From contig NZ_CP129235.1 in the NCBI RefSeq assembly GCF_030413635.1, positions 3,844,001-3,908,000 of the forward strand: a stretch of 64,000 nt of DNA, in the 5' to 3' direction. The notes below the pieces were generated by a model. It saw nothing but the letters and a program-made list of their open reading frames with translations, was not told the DNA's origin and did no database searches. The translations under genes were made by a program, and so were the position numbers. Positions within the stretch are counted from its first letter, which is position 1. Each line of letters opens with the position of its first letter. The stretch is from Planococcus shenhongbingii (GTDB taxonomy: Bacteria > Bacillota > Bacilli > Bacillales_A > Planococcaceae). Of this stretch, positions 35,859-44,426 are shown in pieces.

Positions 35859-36254
35859 GTGAATTCATTCTTACTGACATTTTTATATTTCATTTCAGCG
35901 ATTGCTGTAGTACTCATAGGCCTTGTCATTTTCGAATTATTGACAAGAAAATATAAGGATTGGGAAGAAATCAAAGGAAACAATTCTGCTGTCGCTTTGT
36001 CGATTGCCGGCAAAATTATTGGTACTTGCGTAATCCTTACCTTTTCCATTCTGCATAATGACTCTATTCTTGAAACCGTCGTCTGGGGGCTTTTCGGACT
36101 GCTTCTTCAATTTATCGCTTATTTCCTGTTCGAATTGCTGACTCCCCGTTTTTCAGTGGAGATCCAGTTGAAAGAAAGAAATACAGCTGTGGGCATCATT
36201 TCATTTGCCGTTTCAGTCGGGTTAGCGTTCGTCATTGGCGCTTCTATTACTTAA
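35859..36254 (+). CDS. DUF350 membrane protein
   Basis: A 131-residue protein with four membrane helices, built from two similar halves: LYFISAIAVVLIGLVIFELL / NNSAVALSIAGKIIGTCVIL and LFGLLLQFIAYFLFELLT / RNTAVGIISFAVSVGLAFVI. The repeated E-R-N-T/S-A-V pattern is typical of DUF350. The start is GTG with AAAGGAG at 35845-35851. DUF350 genes commonly neighbour pspA and polyamine-synthase-like genes, as in E. coli yjfL. Confidence 0.88.
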   Translation: MNSFLLTFLYFISAIAVVLIGLVIFELLTRKYKDWEEIKGNNSAVALSIAGKIIGTCVILTFSILHNDSILETVVWGLFGLLLQFIAYFLFELLTPRFSVEIQLKERNTAVGIISFAVSVGLAFVIGASIT

Positions 36255-36267
36255 GGCGGTGTTTTGA

Positions 36268-37824
36268 ATGCTGATAGAACAAGAATCCGTCCGGCAAAGC
36301 CGGGCGATTTACTATGCATCCGGAATCGTTTCCATCTGTGGCATCATTTTTGAAGTGCTGTTCGGAGCGCTCGGTTCATACATTTTAGGAGATGGAGTGA
36401 AGCAGTACACACTTACCATCTCTCTTTTTTTAACTGGGATGGGCATTGGTGCATATTTCAGTGAAAAAATGACCCGGCATTTGATTGCATCATTCATCTG
36501 GATTGAATACTCCATCGGCATTATCGGCGGCTTTTCCGCCATGCTGCTGTTCGGCGTAACGGCTTACCTGCCCCCTGGCACCGGTTCGCTGTTTTTATAC
36601 AGCGTGATTTTGATTGTCGGCTCTTTGACCGGTGTTGAACTGCCGATTTTGATCCGGAAAGCAAATGAAATCGGTGTATCGCTGCAAAAAAGCGCAGCCA
36701 AAGTGCTGTTCTCCGATTATGCCGGCGGGCTTGTCGGCGGACTGCTCTTTTTGTTTTTGCTGCGCCCTTATTTCGGATTAGTGAAAACCGCTTTCCTGGT
36801 GGCTTTGATCAACGTCACCGTCGCGCTTTGGATTGTGTTCCGCTTTAAACATGAGCTGAAACGCTTTAAACTGCACGTTTCTTTCGGCCTTTTGTTTTTA
36901 GCCATCTTGATTCTTGGAGCTCTTTTCGGGGAACAGGCTGCCTTCCATTTCGAACAGCAGCTCTACAAAGATCCGGTGATTTTCTCCGAGCAGACCTCTT
37001 ACCAGAAAATCATTTTGACGAAACAGCAAGGCGATACCCGGCTTTACTTAGACGGCCAGCTGCAATTCAGCTCCTCGGATGAACACCGCTACCATGAAAT
37101 CCTGGTCCATCCACCAATGGCCGCTGCAGCCCGGCATGACCGTATATTGGTGCTTGGCGGCGGCGATGGGCTGGCGGTCCGTGAATTGTTGAAATATGAA
37201 GATTTGGGAAGCGTGGATCTTGTCGATCTTGACCCCAAAATGACGGAAACCGCGCGGACCAATCATCTGCTAACCGAGCTCAATGAAGGTTCTCTCGACC
37301 ACCCGAAAGTAAATGTGGTCAACGAAGACGCTTTCCGCTTTTTAGAGGGCGCTGACGGTTTTTACGACGTCATCATCATCGACTTGCCCGACCCGAACAA
37401 CGAATCGCTCAACAAGCTTTATACACTGGAATTTTACTCACTTGCCCGCAACCATCTGCATCCAGACGGCGCCATGATGGTCCAGGCAACAAGCCCTGTA
37501 TTTGCGCCGCAAGTCTACTGGACGATCGATAAGACCATTCAGGCAACCGGGCTTCAGACGGAAAACCTGCACGCTGATATTCCAAGTTTCGGCGGCTGGG
37601 GCTACGTGCTGGCATCCCGCTCTGAAATACAGACAGAAAACCTTGAAATCATTGGCGATACCAAATATTTGACTACGGAGCTGCTCCCTGCCCTGACGGC
37701 ATTTGGAAAAGATGAAGATGCGATTATCGAAGACAACAATGGTGAGCCGATCGCGCTTGAACCGAATACGCTCATTCGGCCAAACTTGATCGGAATTTAC
37801 GAGAAGTCATGGACGAGTTACTAG
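36268..37824 (+). CDS. Membrane-embedded spermidine-synthase-like protein
   Basis: A 518-residue fusion. The N-terminal half holds about seven membrane helices (for example IYYASGIVSICGIIFEVLFG, FLTGMGIGAYFSEKMTRHLI and LVGGLLFLFLLRPYFGLVK). From about residue 240 an aminopropyltransferase/spermidine-synthase domain follows: YQKIILTKQQGDTRLYLDGQ, QFSSSDEHRYHE, ILVLGGGDGLAVRELLKYED, DLVDLDPKMTETAR and DVIIIDLPDPNNESLNKLYT. The key D of the DLPDPN motif is present. The likely reaction is aminopropyl or related transfer at the membrane. Substrate unknown. Last gene of the operon, with a terminator after it. Confidence 0.9.
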   Translation: MLIEQESVRQSRAIYYASGIVSICGIIFEVLFGALGSYILGDGVKQYTLTISLFLTGMGIGAYFSEKMTRHLIASFIWIEYSIGIIGGFSAMLLFGVTAYLPPGTGSLFLYSVILIVGSLTGVELPILIRKANEIGVSLQKSAAKVLFSDYAGGLVGGLLFLFLLRPYFGLVKTAFLVALINVTVALWIVFRFKHELKRFKLHVSFGLLFLAILILGALFGEQAAFHFEQQLYKDPVIFSEQTSYQKIILTKQQGDTRLYLDGQLQFSSSDEHRYHEILVHPPMAAAARHDRILVLGGGDGLAVRELLKYEDLGSVDLVDLDPKMTETARTNHLLTELNEGSLDHPKVNVVNEDAFRFLEGADGFYDVIIIDLPDPNNESLNKLYTLEFYSLARNHLHPDGAMMVQATSPVFAPQVYWTIDKTIQATGLQTENLHADIPSFGGWGYVLASRSEIQTENLEIIGDTKYLTTELLPALTAFGKDEDAIIEDNNGEPIALEPNTLIRPNLIGIYEKSWTSY

Positions 37825-37848
37825 AAAATTAATATAAAATCAACATAT

Positions 37849-37908
37849 GAAAGAGGCTGTCCCAAAAGTCTATTTTGCTGACTTTCAGGATTGCCTCTTT
37901 CTTTTTCT
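37849..37908 (+). terminator. Terminator of the PspA operon
   Basis: GAAAGAGGC (37849-37857) pairs with GCCTCTTTC (37893-37901), with inner AAAGTC and GACTTT pairing, then TTTTTC. Confidence 0.75.
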
Positions 37909-37913
37909 GTCGT

Positions 37914-38465
37914 ACGTATTTTATATGTAACTGTCAGGAGATATTTGGAAAAGCCAATCGGGCGCTTTGGGAAAGGCAAAGACGATTGCTCCTGCGCAAG
38001 CTCGTCGCAAAAGAGGTGCCCAAATTCTCTTGGCACCTCTTTGACTCCCACAGGAAGCTGAGCACAGACCGCTCATCTTCCTGCTTCGCCTAGCCCTTGG
38101 ACGCGCCTCGCTGGGTGAAGGGTTTTTCCGTACTCAAGCGAAGTTATGACTGCTTCTAACCTAGTAATGCTCGATACTTAGTAATGCGGCATACTGCCGC
38201 TTTTTTCTTTTTATTGAAATAGCTAAACTGTAAAGTGATACTAGTGAAATGAGCTCAAGGCGGCGAGGGCAAACATGGTGCTCCTGCATCGCTGCGCTAG
38301 CTTCGTCGCAAACGAACCGTGCAAAAGTGCTTTTGCACGATTCGCTTCCTGCGGGACAGCACGAGCCGAAGACCCTGGAGCGAACGAAGTGAGTGAAGCG
38401 GCTGAGGCCGTGCCCGCGGAAAGCGTCCGCCGAAGCGAATAGAACGGCGTTAATATCCTATAAAA
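37914..38465. repeat. Composite non-coding repeat region
   Basis: About 550 bases without a gene. Elements seen: a hairpin AAGAGGTGCC/GGCACCTCTT (38011-38041); a perfect terminator-like stem GCGGCA/TGCCGC with six Ts (38186-38206); a long inverted repeat CGAACCGTGCAAAA/TTTTGCACGATTCG (38313-38344); duplicated TAGTAATGC (38163 and 38180); and a GC-rich block GGCTGAGGCCGTGCCCGCGG then AAAGCGTCCGCC (38400-38431) of the type dispersed through Bacillaceae genomes. The flanking hairpins at 37849 and 38473 both contain GGCTGTCC in inverted orientation. Confidence 0.6.
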
Positions 38466-38522
38466 GAAAAATGGGCTGTCCTTTTGTCACTTTTAAATGA
38501 CATTCAGGACAGCCCTTTTCTT
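38465..38522 (-). terminator. Terminator of the HAD gene
   Basis: GGGCTGTCC (38473-38481) pairs with GGACAGCCC (38507-38515), with inner TGTCA/TGACA. T-rich on the minus strand. Confidence 0.8.
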
Positions 38523-38524
38523 TA

Positions 38525-39142
38525 TTAAAAAATCTCCAGCAAATCATCGAATTTTTCGATGGCGTAGTCGTAATCCTCTACTTCGCCGAAGCCATATTTG
38601 GCATAAACGAAAGGAATGCCGGCATCTTTTGCCGCTTTTCGGTCCCCTGCTGTATCCCCGACATAAACCGGATCTTTCAAGCCATTCCGCTCCATGATCA
38701 GCTTGATGTTTTCTCCTTTTGAAAGCCCCGTTCTCCCAGGGTTCTCAAAATCCTCAAAGTATTTTTCCAGTTCATGATACTCATAGAAGGCTTCGATGTA
38801 TCCTTCCTGGCAATTGCTGACAATATACAATTTGTACTTCTCGGCTAGAGCTTTCAAGACGTCTTCTAAGTTTTCATAGAGGACACCGCCTCGCTCACTT
38901 ATATATTCGCCTTCGATTTCTCCGCATGATTGAATGATTTCAGTGTGCATCTCCGCGTTTAAATTCGGAAACAGCTTTTGCATGATTTCATGCATTTGGA
39001 GTCCCATGGTTTCTTTCAAATGCTGCTTCGTCAAGGTATGATCTATTTTGTCGTTCTGTTCAATCGCTTTGTTCCACGCCATGACTACTGTTTCTCGTGA
39101 ATCCCACAGTGTTCCGTCCAAGTCAAAAATGATACTGTCCAT
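38525..39142 (-). CDS. HAD-family phosphatase (phosphoglycolate phosphatase-like)
   Basis: A 205-residue HAD hydrolase. Motif I is IIFDLDGTLWDS, motif II IVSNCQEG, the motif III lysine lies in TGLSKGENIK, and motif IV is VYVGDTAGDRKAAKDAGI. The helical cap between residues 15 and 80 marks subclass IA, as in Gph and PpaX. The ATG at 39142 has GAGGAGAGG upstream, and a longer frame to 39259 lacks a ribosome site. Substrate not decided. Confidence 0.88.
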   Translation of the reverse strand: MDSIIFDLDGTLWDSRETVVMAWNKAIEQNDKIDHTLTKQHLKETMGLQMHEIMQKLFPNLNAEMHTEIIQSCGEIEGEYISERGGVLYENLEDVLKALAEKYKLYIVSNCQEGYIEAFYEYHELEKYFEDFENPGRTGLSKGENIKLIMERNGLKDPVYVGDTAGDRKAAKDAGIPFVYAKYGFGEVEDYDYAIEKFDDLLEIF

Positions 39143-39315
39143 TAAATCCTCTCCTCTGAACTGATATGACTCCATTCTACCCTTTTCGAATAGGTAAACC
39201 AAACCTTGTGTTAAATTCGTCAGTTTTCGTTCTACTCTGAATTCTTTTCGGTTGTGCAAAATACTGACTTTTATGTATGATGACGAAAAGTATTGATTTA
39301 CATAGGAGGAGTCAA

Positions 39316-40182
39316 ATGCTATATGCGGATGAACGAGTTTTATCTGGACAAAAATCTCTTCAGAATCAAGAAATATTGATTTCGCACTACGAGAAATACG
39401 AACACTTCATATACTCTTTTGCTTATCGTATGGTAAAAGATGGGGACATCGCCGAAGTTGTGGTTCAAAAGGTTTTCATAAAGCTTTGGCATTCATTTCC
39501 TTTTGCTCTGGAAGACAGCACTGCTTTCTCTTCGCAGCTGCTCGCTTTGACACGCAAAACTTCCCTTGAAGTCCTGCAAGAAGGCATCCAATTGAATACC
39601 TCATCGGCTGAATCTCCGGAATGGCAGGAAAAAGGAGCCGCACTCTCTAACTCTTTGCTGCATTTGACCGAAAAACAGAAAAAACTCTTGCGCTGGTTTT
39701 ATTTTGATGGACTGTCTCAATACGCCATTGCGAAAAAAATGAACATTCCCCAAAGCACCGTTCATCTCCATATTCGTGAAGCGATCCACCAACTAAAAGC
39801 GTCCAGTGAAAATGAACGGGAAAAATCTCATTGCATCATGATCAGAAAATTGCCGGATTATTTCAATCTTCAGATGCCGCCGGCGGAAACAGAAGCTTTT
39901 GAACAGCATTTAGCCTCCTGTTCCGGATGCCAGGAAGAACTTTTTGAATGGGAATCATTGACCAAACAGTTCCCTTATTTATCGGAACTGCAAATGCCGC
40001 CACCCAGCCTGAAAGAGCTCGTGCTGACAGCAATGTTTGGAGAGCCGGAGCCGCTTCCCCTGAAGCAAAAAAATTGGCTGCCTATCCTTGCAGCTGTGCT
40101 GGCGCTTTCTGTTGGAGCGAATACCTATCTTACTTCTCTTATCTCTAAAAAGAAAAAATCACGAAAAATAATACGCTTCTGA
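39316..40182 (+). CDS. ECF-type sigma factor fused to a zinc-finger anti-sigma domain and membrane helix
   Basis: One 288-residue reading frame holds what are normally two proteins. Residues 17-62 resemble sigma region 2 (HYEKYEHFIYSFAYRMVKDG, then VQKVFIKLWHSFPFA, rather degenerate). Residues 113-160 are sigma region 4 (LTEKQKKLLRWFYFDGLSQY, then IAKKMNIPQSTVHLHIREAI). Residues 171-206 look like a ZAS anti-sigma zinc motif (SHC...LPDYFNLQMPPAET, then HLASCSGC, i.e. Hx3Cx2C). A single membrane helix (LPILAAVLALSVGANTYL) lies at about 254-273, followed by a basic tail. The ATG at 39316 follows AGGAGGAG. No separate anti-sigma gene is adjacent. Confidence 0.75.
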   Translation: MLYADERVLSGQKSLQNQEILISHYEKYEHFIYSFAYRMVKDGDIAEVVVQKVFIKLWHSFPFALEDSTAFSSQLLALTRKTSLEVLQEGIQLNTSSAESPEWQEKGAALSNSLLHLTEKQKKLLRWFYFDGLSQYAIAKKMNIPQSTVHLHIREAIHQLKASSENEREKSHCIMIRKLPDYFNLQMPPAETEAFEQHLASCSGCQEELFEWESLTKQFPYLSELQMPPPSLKELVLTAMFGEPEPLPLKQKNWLPILAAVLALSVGANTYLTSLISKKKKSRKIIRF

Positions 40183-40186
40183 AATT

Positions 40187-40217
40187 AAAAGAACTCCGGA
40201 TCCCGGAGTTCTTTTTT
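40187..40217. terminator. Bidirectional terminator
   Basis: AAAAGAACTCCGG and CCGGAGTTCTTTT form a perfect 13-base stem between the converging sigma-fusion and terC genes. Confidence 0.9.
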
Positions 40218-40231
40218 AGTAAATTGCTCGA

Positions 40232-40981
40232 TTACTTCTCTTTTTCTCTCAGACCCAGCCAGGCGCCGACTGCAACGATGCCGATTAAGACGCTCCAGAA
40301 TATAATTGTCCAAGTAAACGAATGAGGGAAATCATGAGGCAGGATATGAATTTTTTCATGGGACAGCGTCATGACCAAAAGCTTCACTCCGACCCAACCC
40401 ACAATGATAAAAGCGGCTGTTTCAAGCTGCGGGTAAGTTTCAAGCAGCTGAACGAATTTATGAGCTGCAAACCGCATGATGATGACACCGATCAACCCGC
40501 CGCTCAGCATGACCACAAAGGGGCCGGCATTGATGCCTCCAATATTGGTATCGCCAAGATGCGGCAATGTCAGTGCCAAGGCGACCGCGGCAAGCATCGA
40601 GTCGACCGCAAAGGCGATATCCGCCACTTCAATCTTGAAAACAGTGCCCCAAAAACTGGAACCTTTCTTCGTTTCCAGTAGGGAATCATTGCCCTGTCCT
40701 TTCCGTTGATCATAAATATGCTTGAAAGCGATGAATAACAAATAAGCGGCTCCAAGTGCCTGAATCTGCCAGACGCCCACTAGCAGCGTTATCATGAACA
40801 AAGCAGCAAAGCGGAACACAAACGCTGCAGCCAGTCCGTAAAACAACGCTTTCTTCTTTTGTTCCCCTGGCAAATGCTTGACCATCACGGCCATGACCAC
40901 AGCATTATCCGCAGCCAGAATCCCTTCCAGTCCAACCAGAACCAGCATAACCCAAGCATATTCCAATAAGATTGCTCCCAT
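40232..40981 (-). CDS. TerC-family membrane protein
   Basis: A 249-residue protein with about seven membrane helices. TerC signatures are LVGLEGILAADNAVVMAVMV and VEVADIAFAVDSMLAAVAL-type sequence, with paired acidic residues (EG..AADN and DIAFAVDS) thought to bind metal. Bacillus homologues (YkoY, YceF, MeeF/MeeY) export manganese to extracytoplasmic enzymes. GGGAGGAAAAATA precedes the ATG at 40981. I looked for a manganese (yybP-ykoY) riboswitch upstream and do not see one. Confidence 0.9.
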   Translation of the reverse strand: MGAILLEYAWVMLVLVGLEGILAADNAVVMAVMVKHLPGEQKKKALFYGLAAAFVFRFAALFMITLLVGVWQIQALGAAYLLFIAFKHIYDQRKGQGNDSLLETKKGSSFWGTVFKIEVADIAFAVDSMLAAVALALTLPHLGDTNIGGINAGPFVVMLSGGLIGVIIMRFAAHKFVQLLETYPQLETAAFIIVGWVGVKLLVMTLSHEKIHILPHDFPHSFTWTIIFWSVLIGIVAVGAWLGLREKEK

Positions 40982-41208
40982 TATTTTTCCTCCCAACGGG
41001 CTGGACATCGATTGAGGTGGCCTTTTGCCACTAGAGAACCTTTTTCTATAGTATACTAAGGTACGGAAGAGAAAACTAAATTTTTCGTCATTTTATAAGA
41101 AAATGGATAAATCATTAGTAAAACGGTCTTTTCTCTCTTTTTTTCCGGGATGATATGGTAATGTTTCGATATAGATGTCGCAGTGATAAGAGGTAAGGAG
41201 AAGAAGCA

Positions 41209-42081
41209 ATGAACGAACGTGACTGGCTTATCTTAAAAGTGCTTTATGAAAAAAAGAACATCACGAAAACAGCTGAAAATTTGTATATTTCTCAGCCTTC
41301 TTTAACCAAACGGATTCAGCAAATAGAACAGGAATACGGGAGGACCCTTGTCGTTCGAGGCACAAAAGGTGTTCAGTTTACTCCAGAAGGAGAATTCTTA
41401 GCCAAATGCGCAGATGAAATGCTCGAACGTTTTTACCAAATCAAAGATCAGGTCTTGAATATGGGACAGGAAGTCAGCGGCACTTTGCGGCTGGGAGTTT
41501 CAAATTATATAACCAGACACAAGCTTCCAGCCCTACTCAAGCTATTCGGGGACCAATTCCCGAAAGTGAATTACAAAGTGAGAACCGGCTGGAGCCGGGA
41601 CATTTTCAATCTTGCTTATAATCAGGAAGTCCATGTCGGAATTGTCCGCGGCGATTATAATTGGCCTGGACCGAAGCATCTTTTGTTCGAAGAAAATCTC
41701 TGCATCTTTTCCAAGGAAAAAATTGGGCTGCACGAATTGCCTTCCATGCCAAGAATCGAATATGAAACAGATAATTTGTTAAAAACAATGATTGATAATT
41801 GGTGGACCGGCACATTTTCTCAGCCGCCCTTGCTCGGAATGGAAGTGGATAAAGCCGATACCTGCAAAGAAATGGTCTTGAATGGTTTGGGATACGGCAT
41901 CCTTCCCAGTGTCCTTATTGAAAATCATGATACTCTCCATCAAATCAACTTAGAAGACAAATCCGGAAATCCATTGGTGAGAAGAACCTGGCTGCTTTAC
42001 CGCGAAGAAGCTCTCCGGTCGAAAGCCGCTAATGAATTTGTACAGTTTGTCCGAACAATCGATTTTAAAAAGAATTTATAA
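41209..42081 (+). CDS. LysR-family transcriptional regulator
   Basis: A 290-residue LysR regulator. The winged HTH is residues 1-60 (LKVLYEKKNITKTAENLYIS, QPSLTKRIQQIEQEYG), followed by a helix linker and a two-lobed effector domain (VSGTLRLGVSNYITRHKLP, NQEVHVGIVRGDYNWPG, MVLNGLGYGILPSVLI). The effector is not recognisable. It lies 195 bases upstream of an AEC-family transporter in the same direction, which is a likely target. Confidence 0.93.
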   Translation: MNERDWLILKVLYEKKNITKTAENLYISQPSLTKRIQQIEQEYGRTLVVRGTKGVQFTPEGEFLAKCADEMLERFYQIKDQVLNMGQEVSGTLRLGVSNYITRHKLPALLKLFGDQFPKVNYKVRTGWSRDIFNLAYNQEVHVGIVRGDYNWPGPKHLLFEENLCIFSKEKIGLHELPSMPRIEYETDNLLKTMIDNWWTGTFSQPPLLGMEVDKADTCKEMVLNGLGYGILPSVLIENHDTLHQINLEDKSGNPLVRRTWLLYREEALRSKAANEFVQFVRTIDFKKNL

Positions 42082-42113
42082 AAGAGCGTGGATCCCATCC
42101 ACGCTCTTTTTTG
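42079..42113 (+). terminator. Terminator of the LysR gene
   Basis: AAAAGAGCGTGGA and TCCACGCTCTTTT form a perfect stem, followed by TTG. Confidence 0.88.
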
Positions 42114-42275
42114 CCGATTTTTTCTGCCCGCCATTCTTTTCTTATATGCCTGTCCATCCACAATCGGTATTTTATCTAAGTCCCGAATGGTCTTATGATG
42201 AATGAGTACACTGTAATGAAAACATCCTAAAAGCAAGATTTTCAATGCTTTGTTTCGGAATGGAGAGAAGCGCAT

Positions 42276-43202
42276 ATGGAGGTTTTACTGCTCATTATCA
42301 TGAACGTCATTTTGCCCGTCTTTTTGCTGATCGGCGCAGGTGCCATCCTTCATCTTAAGTATTCTCTGGATATGAATACACTCGCTAAATTGAATACTTA
42401 TCTTTTAATGCCAGCTTTGAGCTTTGTTAATATTTATAAAAATGACATGCAGGCGGATACCCTTTTTCACGTCCTTAGTTTTTTAATACTCCAAAGTTTA
42501 TGTTTGATGGCATTAAGTGCCGGGATAGCAAAGTCAGCGAAATTTGACAGCAGCCTTTCTGCTACCTTTAAAAACAGTGTGGTGCTCGTCAACTCCGGGA
42601 ACTTCGGTTTGCCGGTCAGCCAGCTGGTTTTTCACCAGAACCCTTTAGGGCTGTCCATCCAAATTGTCGTCTTGATCTTCCAGAACTTGCTTACCTATAC
42701 ATATGGCTTGTATAATTCCGTATCGGTCAATAACCGAGGGCTGCAAGCTATGAAGGTTTTCCTAAAAAACCCGGTCATCTATGCTTTTTTAGCCGGAATC
42801 CTTTGCCATGCTTTATCCATTCAGATTCCCAGCTTTATCTGGACTCCTATTGAAAACACGTCCGACGCTTTTTTGGCAATCGCTTTGATCACACTCGGAG
42901 CGCAAAGCGCATCGCTCAAACTAATCCGGTTTTCTTTGCCTTTGGTACTAAGCATTGTGGGCCGATTGATCCTGTCTCCCGTGATTGCCATCACGGTGAT
43001 TCTCGTGTTGGGTCTGGAAGGCACTACAGCCCAGGCTCTATTCATCGCCAGCTCTTTTCCAACTTCCAGAAACAGTTCTCTTTTCGCCTTGGAATATGGA
43101 AACCATCCTGATTACGCCGCACAAGCTGTATTGATGTCTACTGTCTTCAGCATGGCAACCGTCACTGCCGTGGTCTATTCAGCAAAACTATTATTTCCGT
43201 GA
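42276..43202 (+). CDS. AEC-family (auxin efflux carrier-like) transporter
   Basis: A 308-residue membrane protein with ten hydrophobic segments. AEC features are the N-terminal ILPVFLLIGAGAILHLKYSL, LNTYLLMPALSFVNIY, the conserved NSVVLVNSGNFGLPVSQLVF, and a second half with LALITLGAQSA-like AIALITLGAQSASLKLIR and ASSFPTSRNSSLFALEYG. Bacterial members move malate, malonate or other organic anions. The substrate is not decidable here. GGAGAGAAGCGC precedes the ATG. Confidence 0.88.
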   Translation: MEVLLLIIMNVILPVFLLIGAGAILHLKYSLDMNTLAKLNTYLLMPALSFVNIYKNDMQADTLFHVLSFLILQSLCLMALSAGIAKSAKFDSSLSATFKNSVVLVNSGNFGLPVSQLVFHQNPLGLSIQIVVLIFQNLLTYTYGLYNSVSVNNRGLQAMKVFLKNPVIYAFLAGILCHALSIQIPSFIWTPIENTSDAFLAIALITLGAQSASLKLIRFSLPLVLSIVGRLILSPVIAITVILVLGLEGTTAQALFIASSFPTSRNSSLFALEYGNHPDYAAQAVLMSTVFSMATVTAVVYSAKLLFP

Positions 43203-43239
43203 TTGCTGCGCTGTTGCATTCAATAGTTCACCGACAGTG

Positions 43240-44178
43240 CTATGTAAGAACTTTGATGACTTGCCGGGATATTTCATGCGTATTGATGGCGGATTCAATT
43301 TGCCCGTTTTCCGCGCAATTCATAAATTCCTTCAGCTCATAATACATCGTGTCAAATTTCTGAGGCATAGAAAGGTCTTCCGTCTGCCCGTCCCGGTATT
43401 TGATGGCCACTTGAGTGGGGTCACTGATTTTATTGATTTCAATGACGCCTTCTTCGCCTTGGATTTCGCATGGTACATACGAATCGGTAATTTTCGAATA
43501 CATGACAACTGCTTCGAACTCTTTGTAATCCAGAATCATACTCCCTTGGCCATCTGCACCTGTTGATAAGGAATAGCTATTCTTCAGGACCCTTTCCGGC
43601 TCGCCTGCAAGATGGATAATCGGCGCGATGCAATAAACCCCTAAATCCATTTTCGCTCCATTCCCGAACTCCGGTTTGAAGGCATTTTCAATGATGCCTT
43701 CTTTATATTTGTCGTAGCGGGAAGAATACTGATTGAAATGGAAGACAAAACGCCGGATTTGGCCAACCTTATCCATATTCTTTTTCAGGTTTAAAAAAGT
43801 TGGAGTGACAATCGATTTCATCGCTTCCATATACATTTTTCCGTGCTTTCGGGAAGCTTCAATGACACGGTCCATCTCTGCAACGGAAGTGACCGCAGGC
43901 TTCTCACAGAGGACGTGAATGCCGTTTTCCAGCGCCAATATACTTTGTTCCACGTGAAACGTATTAGGTGAAGCGATATAAACTGCATCAATGTTTCCGC
44001 TTTGGAACATTTCAGCCAAATCCGTATAAACAGCCGCAACTCCATATTTCGCAGCAAACTCCCTTCCCCGCTCTTCTGTCCTTGAGTATACGGCGCCGAT
44101 GCTAAACGCCGGTAGATCTCTTGCAGCTTTGAGCAGCCGGTCGGTAATCCAATTGGTTCCTATAATTCCAAATCTCAT
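43240..44178 (-). CDS. Gfo/Idh/MocA-family oxidoreductase
   Basis: A 312-residue NAD(P)-dependent dehydrogenase. The N-terminal Rossmann motif is RFGIIGTNWITDRLLKAA, then FSIGAVYSRTEERGREFA, DAVYIASPNTFHVEQSI and the conserved CEKPAVTS with the active-site Lys. The C-terminal domain has GAKMDLGVYCIAPIIHLAG, containing the D/H pair region. Relatives act on sugars or dihydrodiols. The substrate is unknown, and neighbours give no hint. Confidence 0.9.
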   Translation of the reverse strand: MRFGIIGTNWITDRLLKAARDLPAFSIGAVYSRTEERGREFAAKYGVAAVYTDLAEMFQSGNIDAVYIASPNTFHVEQSILALENGIHVLCEKPAVTSVAEMDRVIEASRKHGKMYMEAMKSIVTPTFLNLKKNMDKVGQIRRFVFHFNQYSSRYDKYKEGIIENAFKPEFGNGAKMDLGVYCIAPIIHLAGEPERVLKNSYSLSTGADGQGSMILDYKEFEAVVMYSKITDSYVPCEIQGEEGVIEINKISDPTQVAIKYRDGQTEDLSMPQKFDTMYYELKEFMNCAENGQIESAINTHEISRQVIKVLT

Positions 44179-44317
44179 TTTATGCCTCCTTGTCCGTCAT
44201 ACTAACTATATTTTTCTTTATATACTCAGGTATTTACCTAAGAACAAATATTGTGAAACAAATTTTATTGTGCTGGCTATATTACATATGATACCAAAAT
44301 ATTCTTGCCGCATAGAT

Positions 44318-44366
44318 AAAAGGAAGAGACGTGGCTATAATTTTGCCTCGTCTCTTCCTTTTGGGT
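44318..44366 (-). terminator. Terminator of azlCD
   Basis: AAAAGGAAGAGACG (44318-44331) and CGTCTCTTCCTTTT (44349-44362) are perfect 14-base arms. Confidence 0.85.
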
Positions 44367-44426
44367 TCTGCTGCATGATTTCTATTAAATTGCTGTTCAC
44401 CTGCTTTCTTCTTCACGATTACGGGC

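Noticed and set aside
37849..38522. Insertion sequence
   Set aside because: No transposase frame, intact or broken, and no target duplication seen; kept only as a repeat region.
40982..41200. yybP-ykoY manganese riboswitch before terC
   Set aside because: The conserved GGGGAGUA and UCAACA-type elements of that class are absent.
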